Origin: Suillus spraguei
Lineage: Eukaryota > Basidiomycota > Agaricomycetes > Boletales > Suillaceae
Length of the DNA: 64,000 nt
Direction: 5' to 3'
Assembly (NCBI GenBank): GCA_016800925.1
Contig: JABCPU010000109.1
Coordinates: 1 to 64,000 of the forward strand
Part shown: piece after piece, positions 57,794 to 64,000 of the stretch
How positions within the stretch are numbered: the stretch's first letter is position 1
How the letters are laid out: the number at the start of each line of letters is the position of its first letter
The notes under the pieces: generated by a model
Told to the model about the DNA's origin: nothing
What the model saw: the letters and a program-made list of their open reading frames with translations, nothing else
The model's database searches: none
Program-made: the position numbers and the translations under genes

Positions 57794-58967
57794 CGCACCT
57801 CTTCCACCAGACCCCATAGCGAAACCTTTACCATATAAGACAGGTCTCATACCAATACCCTCGCAATTGCATCCACACTGTCTAGCACGAGAGAGACTAA
57901 AACTCTGGTTTCCGTCAGAAACCAGAATAGCGAGAGGAGCAGATGGACATTTTCTGGCGATTGCAGAAGAAGACCTGCAGCGGGTCTTGACCGTAATGAA
58001 TCTATCATGGGCACCGGGAACGAGAGAATGTTATGGAGCAGGACTTTTAGTATTTCACGTCTTCTGTGACGAGAGGAGCGTACCAGAAGAGCAAAGATGT
58101 CCAGTGGACACGAGGACCATGCTGAATTTTGTTGCGAGTTGCGCTGGGTCCTATTCCGGAAAAACAATATCGAACTACGTCTATGCTGTTAAAGCTTGGC
58201 ATACACTGCATGGTCAGCCTTGGGAGATTCAGCAAGACGAACTCAAAGCATCCTTGGACGGCGCATCAGAACTCACTCCGGATACCTCCAAACGACTCAA
58301 ACGCGAACCCTTCACTGTAAAATTCATTCTCGACATCCACACCCATCTAAATCTATCAGCACCTCTCGACGCAGCAGTATTCGCGTGTTTGACGAGTGCC
58401 TTTTATGGCCTATGTCGCACTGGAGAGCTCACAGTCAAGTCGATGAAAGCGTTTGATCCAACAAAAAACGTCAAGCGCTCGAATCTAGAGATGGACGTCG
58501 AAGATAGACATGAACTTAGAGTAACGAAGATATTTTTGCCATGCACCAAAGTTGCAATGGCCGGAGAAGGAGTATACTGGGCGCAACAACAAGATCTCTC
58601 GGACCCCAAAGCCGCTATCCTTAATCACATTTTAATCAACGATCCTTCGCAAGATAGCCACCTCTTTGCCTGGAAGCACAAAAATGGCATGAGACCATTA
58701 ACCAGGTCCGAATTCTGGAAACGGATCAGCGGAATAGTTAAAAGAGCAGGACTAGGAAATCTCAAAAGCCATGGCTTACGAATTGGGGGAACTTTGGAGT
58801 ATTTGCTTCGAGGAGTGCCGTTTGACGTGGTCAAATCTATGGGAAGGTGGTCGAGCGAAGCGTTCACCATTTATTTGCGCAAACATGCGTTAATTTTGGC
58901 ACCTTACCTGCAAGAGTCACCTGCCTTGGAACCCTTCACTCGCTATACTATGCCTCCAATACGCTGA
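57702..58967 (+). CDS. tyrosine recombinase of the retroelement
   Basis: 421 codons from ATG 57,702, overlapping the end of the RT frame by 92 nt in the +1 frame. The N-terminal SAM-like domain includes APGTRECYGAGLLVFHVFCD and SGKTISNYVYAVKAWHTLHG. The catalytic domain shows the conserved set: GLCRTGELTVKS (Arg I), KVAMAGEG-region Lys, SHGLRIGGTLEYLL (His-x-x-Arg), MGRWSSEAFTIYLRKHALIL (Trp in the His/Trp position and the nucleophile Tyr). It would insert cDNA by site-specific recombination, as in DIRS, Ngaro and Crypton elements. Intact frame. Confidence 0.88.
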   Translation: MKLLKKTQVSSVTRSIISTRDSNIRLDSRFSAPLPPDPIAKPLPYKTGLIPIPSQLHPHCLARERLKLWFPSETRIARGADGHFLAIAEEDLQRVLTVMNLSWAPGTRECYGAGLLVFHVFCDERSVPEEQRCPVDTRTMLNFVASCAGSYSGKTISNYVYAVKAWHTLHGQPWEIQQDELKASLDGASELTPDTSKRLKREPFTVKFILDIHTHLNLSAPLDAAVFACLTSAFYGLCRTGELTVKSMKAFDPTKNVKRSNLEMDVEDRHELRVTKIFLPCTKVAMAGEGVYWAQQQDLSDPKAAILNHILINDPSQDSHLFAWKHKNGMRPLTRSEFWKRISGIVKRAGLGNLKSHGLRIGGTLEYLLRGVPFDVVKSMGRWSSEAFTIYLRKHALILAPYLQESPALEPFTRYTMPPIR

Positions 58968-59609
58968 TAAGGTGAGCTTACATCACTTCGCCCTTCTCCT
59001 TCGAGGTGGGAGTCCATGCTGCGCCTGACGCATCGCAGGGCTCCTTAGAGTTGGGAATCACGGCTCATCCTGGACTTTCACAGGTCGGTGTTTCGGGTCG
59101 TAAAACCCTGCGGGTTTTAAGCCCAAATAGCTGCGCGACACTCACTATTTGTATAATCAGATATCATTAGCTGGATAATATATCTGATTCTCTTCGTTCC
59201 GTCACGAAAATCGGCAGCAGCACATAGACCGCCCTTTTCGTACAGTTCAGACTAGACTTGGGTCTCCTACCTACCATCACATATCCATTAGTACAACACT
59301 GGAACAATCCACAGTTTCATCCTGTTACTTTTGCCTGATTCGTTCAGTGTTCCTTGCTGTTTTCCCGAGCAAGGTCACACTTTTTTTTTAACAGAAATGG
59401 AACTTGTTGATTTCTATAAACTTGCTATAACCACTACTTCTCAACCACCAGGCTACCTGCCCGCTACTTGACCTGTCAAACTGCCTTCCGTATGAAGGAA
59501 ACCTACCGTCCCTGTATCCTTAACCACACGACAATGTGCAAGGAACCAAAGGCAACCGTCTTCCCCAACTTCACCCCCATCTCCTTTAAGCTCTATATCT
59601 TCGGACGAT
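58968..59609. other. 3' region of the retroelement and flank, with a perfect hairpin
   Basis: After the recombinase stop, 59,101-59,119 forms a perfect 8-bp stem with a 3-nt loop (TAAAACCC TGC GGGTTTTA). A T-run lies at 59,381-59,390. The element's right boundary could not be fixed; no clear copy of the 5' region was found. No gene recognised. Confidence 0.45.
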
Positions 59610-60127
59610 ATGCCCATCAAGTGTACTACTCCCACAAACGTATACTGTGATTCCTCCTCAGATTCAGAACCTGATGACATGCATATATCATACTCCTGCC
59701 CCCACAAAATGACCAAATCTGCTAGTGTAGAGCAGTCTGCTCCCAACAAACTGCCAAAGCTCCTGGTGGGTGAACTCACTCCTGAAGTCACTCGTGACTG
59801 GGTCAATGCCTGCACTATGTACTTTATGCATAAAGGAATTGCCGAAGGTGACCAAGTTAAAATGGTAGCTTTCGGGATGTTGGACCCGCATTTACACACG
59901 TGGTACCTAGCTCAGCAAGCTACCCTAGATGCTGGAACCTTCGAGGAATACATGGCCACTCTCAAAGACGCATGGCTGGAGTCCCACTGGGACACCATAC
60001 TTCACAGGAAAGTTCTGGGATCGCGACAAGGCAACTGCCCATTCTATGAATGGGCCTTGGAACTACAAAACCAGAATGCGTTATTATATGGCAACACAGC
60101 TCACCTGTCTGACGCACAACTACATAT

Positions 60128-60602
60128 TGTTACGAACTGGGGTGGCGTCACCAGCGATAGTGAAAAGACACAGACGGTCTGCTGGGAGTTCTTACAATGT
60201 CCAGAAGAGGACAAGGTGAAAGTACAAGGAACGCGTTCCGAGTACGATCAAGGGTTCAGCCTCAAGGATAAGTCCAAGAGGTATCAGCGAGAATAGAGAC
60301 TAAGGCTAAGGAGTGCTTAGACTTAGAGACGATTCAAGACGACTTAGGTTGGAGACCTAAGCGAAGGAGATTCCAGGTAAAACCCAGTAAGATTAAAGTA
60401 GCGAATCTACTACAAGTACACTGTGCTTAAATAGGCCAATATGTGCGCACAGACCAAGAGAAATGTGGGAACGTAAGTGCGTATCCAAAGGAGGAAGGCA
60501 ACTATAGTACAGATGCGTTGAGCATATGAGTCAGAGTCATGTTATGTAATATACACGGTGAATGAGGTAAGAAAATGAATAGGGGCACGTACGATTGTAA
60601 CA
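60128..60602 (-). repeat. solo LTR family A
   Basis: 475 bp, TGTTACGAACTGGGG...GATTGTAACA, flanked by a perfect CATAT duplication (60,123-60,127 and 60,603-60,607). Contains the motifs of the coding strand in reverse (AAGATTAAAGT near 60,390). Confidence 0.93.
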
Positions 60603-60634
60603 CATATCCAACTCGAGGCCAGTATTTGTGATGA

Positions 60635-61403
60635 TGTTAAGACCGTACTCAAAGGTAGAGAGATCTGAAGGGCTTTGGCCTCAGTTCGTGCACTGTGCCC
60701 CTTTCCCGAGTAATGCCCCTTATTTCAGGGAGAAGTTATACGTCCGAAGATCCGGAAGGGGTTGCGTGATGGATCCGGACGTCCAAAGGTATCAGATATG
60801 ATACGTCTGAAGGTTATCCAGAACGTAAGAATAGAACGAAGATTAAGACTAGCTTCAGAACGAGTTCCTAACTAGAAACTAACAGAGATAGACTATCCGA
60901 AGATAGAGTCGGAGATATAGACTATAGGAATCAATCCTAAGTCTCGGAAGATGACTTAGAGCGGAAAGCGGCTTAAGTCCGGAGGAAGCAGAATGAGCAG
61001 AATCTAAGATGATATTCAAACTAAGGTTCTACGGAGATCTACAAGTGGTTTATATACTGTAAGTATCTAAGACGGATAATCAACAAGTCCGGGACCGAGG
61101 GCTATGTATGAAGTGTAATGGAAGTCTATTAGTTAATGCACAGTGGATCAGTAAGCATGAATCGGAAATGAACACAGGTAACGGGTCAGTGATGCAGGAC
61201 GGAAATATACACAGCCAGAATACTGGACACAGGAGGAAAGACGAAAGGAGATAGACGCAGATATACACAAGGGAGTTAAGGTGCGAGAAGTGAGCACATT
61301 TGGATGGGTGGTCCGGACAGGATCTGTGGACCGGACGGAATTGGAATCGATCAGATCTGATCGGATATGGTCGGATCTGGGTTTGGAAGTATGGTATATG
61401 ACA
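60635..61403 (-). repeat. solo LTR family B
   Basis: 769 bp, TGTTAAGACCGTACTC...GGTATATGACA, flanked by a perfect GATGA duplication (60,630-60,634 and 61,404-61,408). Confidence 0.93.
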
Positions 61404-61873
61404 GATGACCTGACTATCCCCATCCTCAGAGTGAAACTTGCCGACGATTTGACACTTAAGAAATGGATTGAGGAAGCTAAACACCTCGACGACAAGCATC
61501 TTGAAGATCTGGCAACTCACAAGAGATTCGCGGAGGACGTATACAAGTCCTCGAGGCATACCACTTCCTCCAACAAACCTTCATCTTCAAAGACTTATAT
61601 GGCATCTTCGTCACGCCTAGGAGCCTTGTCAGAAGGCGAATGTATGTTGCTAATGAAACACAAAGGCTGTTTCAAATGTCGAAAATTCTACGTATCACAC
61701 CAATCAAAGGAGTGCACTGATGGCACACCAGAGGCATCCTCCTACAAGACACTTACAGAATCTGATGCAATTGTGGCCAAACCAAAGTCAAAGACCATGG
61801 CTGCTGTCAATACCATAGGAGCTGTCATGTCTTTGTCAGTACTTGACGACGGATCCAGCTCAGAGGATGATAT

Positions 61874-63207
61874 TGTCATATACCATACATTCAGGTCTAG
61901 ATCAAATCCAATCCATGGACATCCAGACACCCAATCTACACATATCTGATCCACCCATCCAATCCAGTTCACATATCCGATCCACCCATCCACTCCAATC
62001 CATATCCATCCGTGTCCATATCCGATCCGTGTCCATATACGATCCATGTCCATATCCGATCCGAGTTCATATCCGAACTATTCCTGCGCACCTGCGCATT
62101 ACCCCTTTTAGAATATACCTGTGTCTCCAGCTTTTGGGTATCTCTGTGCTTCTGGCTCTTGGTGATCTCTGCCTCCGTCTTGATAAGTATTTCGTACAAG
62201 CTTCATCTCCGAGTTCATAGCCTTATGTCCCGTTGTACTTACTAATGTGTTTCCATATGCTTCAGACATAGCCTCGGACTATCCATACTTACCCTCCGGC
62301 ATGCTCCTACAGTATATAAACTTGTAGTACAACTCCTGCAGACCTTAGTCTGATTCATTGTTCCTACTTCTGTATATTCCTTTGATTACTCTGTATCCTG
62401 TTATCATGTCTATATAACTCCATTTCCGTTCTTGCACTTGGGCTCCGGCCCTTGTAAGCTTCCAACTCAGGCCTATGGGATCACTCCCTAGGTCGGAGCT
62501 TTGATCCTATGTCCTATAATCTTTTTGGACTTCATCCATCTCCGTCTATCATCTGTTTCACCTCCGACTCTACCTTTGGTAGTCTTATACTGTCTGTTTC
62601 TATTCTGGACCTTGTCCGGAGTAGTCTATACTATCTCTACACCATATCCGGACCTACTTCTCTCTAGTAGCCAACACTTCCTCTAAGATCCACAGAGCTA
62701 TGCTTGTCCGATCATCCGCTCATCCGATCATCCGCTCGTCCGCTCCTCCACTCCTCTGAGCTCTGGACCTTTGGACCCCTAGTCCTCCGGATCCATCCTA
62801 TCCTATCCTCTGACATCTATGGATCATCTTTCCCTCCGGAGCTCTGCTCCTATCCTGCCCTGGACTTTGTCCAGCGGTCCATCTTTCATCTGTTCTACTT
62901 GGAGCTTGTTCCAGTAGTGTTACCATTACTCCCTACCTTCTGGAAATAGTTCCAGCACATTCCCGTGCTCATCCAGAAGTCCATCGGAGCTCTGTCGAGC
63001 TATCCTGCCTTAGAGTTCATCCAGACTCTCCATCCAGACTTCACCAGAACTCTCCCTTGGACTTCATCCGAAATTAAGGGCACATACTCAGGTAAGGGGC
63101 ACAGCGCATGAGCTGAGGCCAAGCCCCTTTGACTTTGCAACCCTCCAGTACAACCCCATGTAAGACCAGGACTTCTTACTAATCTCCGGTTTTGCATGGT
63201 CATAACA
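61874..63207 (+). repeat. solo LTR family C
   Basis: 1,334 bp, TGTCATATACCATACATTC...GCATGGTCATAACA, flanked by a perfect GATAT duplication (61,869-61,873 and 63,208-63,212). Confidence 0.93.
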
Positions 63208-63367
63208 GATATGTGCATAGCTCCTTTTGAAACCACCCACCTTATATGGCCCTGTCTCTTGACAGGGCCTTCTTCCAACTCTTTTGAACGTTTCAACACT
63301 TTGATTGACCACAGGTCACATCTAGTTCTGATTGATGAAAGCATCATCAACAAACTTGGCTTGCAAA

Positions 63368-63842
63368 TGTTATGAACTGGGGTGGCGTCACCAGCAACAG
63401 TGAGAAGACACAGTCGGTCTGCTGGGAAGTTCTACAATGTCCAGAAGAGGACAAGGTGAAAGTACAAGGAACGCGTTCCGAGTACTATCAAGGGTTCAGC
63501 CTCAAAGACAAGTCTAAGAGGTTCTACGAGAATAGAGACTAAGGCTAAGGAGTGCTTAGACTTAGAGACGATTCAAGACGACTTAGGTTGGAGACCTAAG
63601 TGAAGGATGTTCCAGGTAAAACCCAGTAAGATTAAAGTAAAGAATCTACTACAAGTACAACGTGCTTAAATAGACCAATATGTGCGCACGGACCAAGAAA
63701 GACGTAAGAATGTAAGTGCGTATCCAAATAAGGAAGGCAGCTATAGTACAGATGCGTTGAGCATATGAGTCAGAGTCATGTGACATGATATACAAGTAAG
63801 GAGACAAAGAGAGAATGAATAGGGGCACGTGCGATTGTAACA
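63368..63842 (-). repeat. solo LTR family A
   Basis: 475 bp, TGTTATGAACTGGGG...GATTGTAACA, flanked by a perfect GCAAA duplication (63,363-63,367 and 63,843-63,847). Same length as the copy at 60,128 and very similar to it. Confidence 0.93.
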
Positions 63843-64000
63843 GCAAAGTGCAAGCTACAAGCAAAGATAGAAGTGAACTCAGCATTTTTGGACAATTCTT
63901 CGCCTTCTCCTTTTTCATTTTCCAAATATGTTCTCTTGTCTCTGTCTTCAATTAATCATGACTGGACTTCACATATGATACGCGCGATTGTTGCGCCGGC

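Larger units (their letters stand above)
59610..64000 (+). pseudogene. Ty3-type gag-protease gene interrupted by four solo LTRs
   Basis: Coding pieces: 59,610-60,127, 60,603-60,634, 61,404-61,873, 63,208-63,367 and 63,843-64,000. They read on in one frame across the first three LTRs if each LTR and one duplication copy are skipped. Gag marks are KLPKLLVGELTPEVTRDWVN, LWY-type HTWYLAQQ, NCPFYEWALELQNQNALLYG, WIEEAKHLDDKHL and a zinc knuckle CFKCRKFYVSHQSKEC. The protease start is FNTLIDHRSHLVLIDES, where DHR replaces the expected D-x-G, so the active site is broken. After the fourth LTR the frame is shifted by one base (NSAFLDNSSPSPFSFSKYV) and runs off the window. Confidence 0.85.

Noticed and set aside
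1..64000. tRNA or rRNA genes
   Set aside because: No convincing cloverleaf with A and B boxes or rRNA segment was seen by eye; a tRNA scan would be needed to exclude one.

Overview
This window looks like nuclear DNA of an Agaricomycete (mushroom-forming basidiomycete). Host genes have several short introns (about 47-66 nt, GT...AG, often GTATGT or GTACGT donors). The mobile elements belong to types typical of these fungi: Ty3-type LTR elements, Plavaka-type transposase, LINE, Tc1-like element and a tyrosine-recombinase retroelement. No single species is identified. All assignments come from reading the sequence and remembering protein families; no database search was run.

Layout. (1) Positions 1-32,310 are a transposon graveyard: pieces of at least two Ty3-type gag/protease genes, a Helitron-like fragment, two DDE transposase pseudogenes, a Ty3 reverse transcriptase piece, a LINE lacking its reverse transcriptase, a Tc1-like perfect palindrome and a broken Plavaka-type transposase. 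Most are cut by solo LTRs of three main families, called here A (about 475-495 bp), B (about 770 bp) and C (about 1,335-1,365 bp), plus one B-like variant D. (2) Positions 32,550-53,580 are a gene island: amino-acid permease (-), Rei1-type 60S maturation factor (+), Rax2-like polarity protein (-), a small mitochondrial protein (-), a DUF1279/FAM210-like mitochondrial protein (+), S-adenosylmethionine decarboxylase (+), PP2C phosphatase (+), a zinc-cluster factor with two tandem Zn2Cys6 clusters (-) and a secreted, probably GPI-anchored protein of unknown function (+). (3) Positions 54,260-58,970 hold an apparently intact DIRS/Ngaro-like retroelement (spliced Gag, RT-RNase H, tyrosine recombinase). 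(4) Positions 59,610-64,000 are one Ty3 gag-protease gene interrupted by four separate solo LTRs.

Most useful structural results. Thirteen LTR copies have identical or one-mismatch 5-bp target duplications. Two 'mosaic' LTRs (5,097-5,720 and 8,702-10,264) have mismatched flanks, but swapping their halves gives one pure C LTR with GTCAC on both sides and one pure B LTR with CAGAC on both sides. It also rejoins two broken gag frames. The segment of about 5 kb between them has therefore been inverted by recombination between inverted LTRs. The Tc1-like element at 18,524-20,154 is two 787-bp arms around a 57-bp spacer. It carries only the N-terminal half of a transposase, twice, in opposite orientation, so read-through RNA would fold into a long hairpin. 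Family A elements carry an 11-nt primer site complementary to their own LTR just downstream of a TATA box, the arrangement known for self-priming Tf1-type elements.
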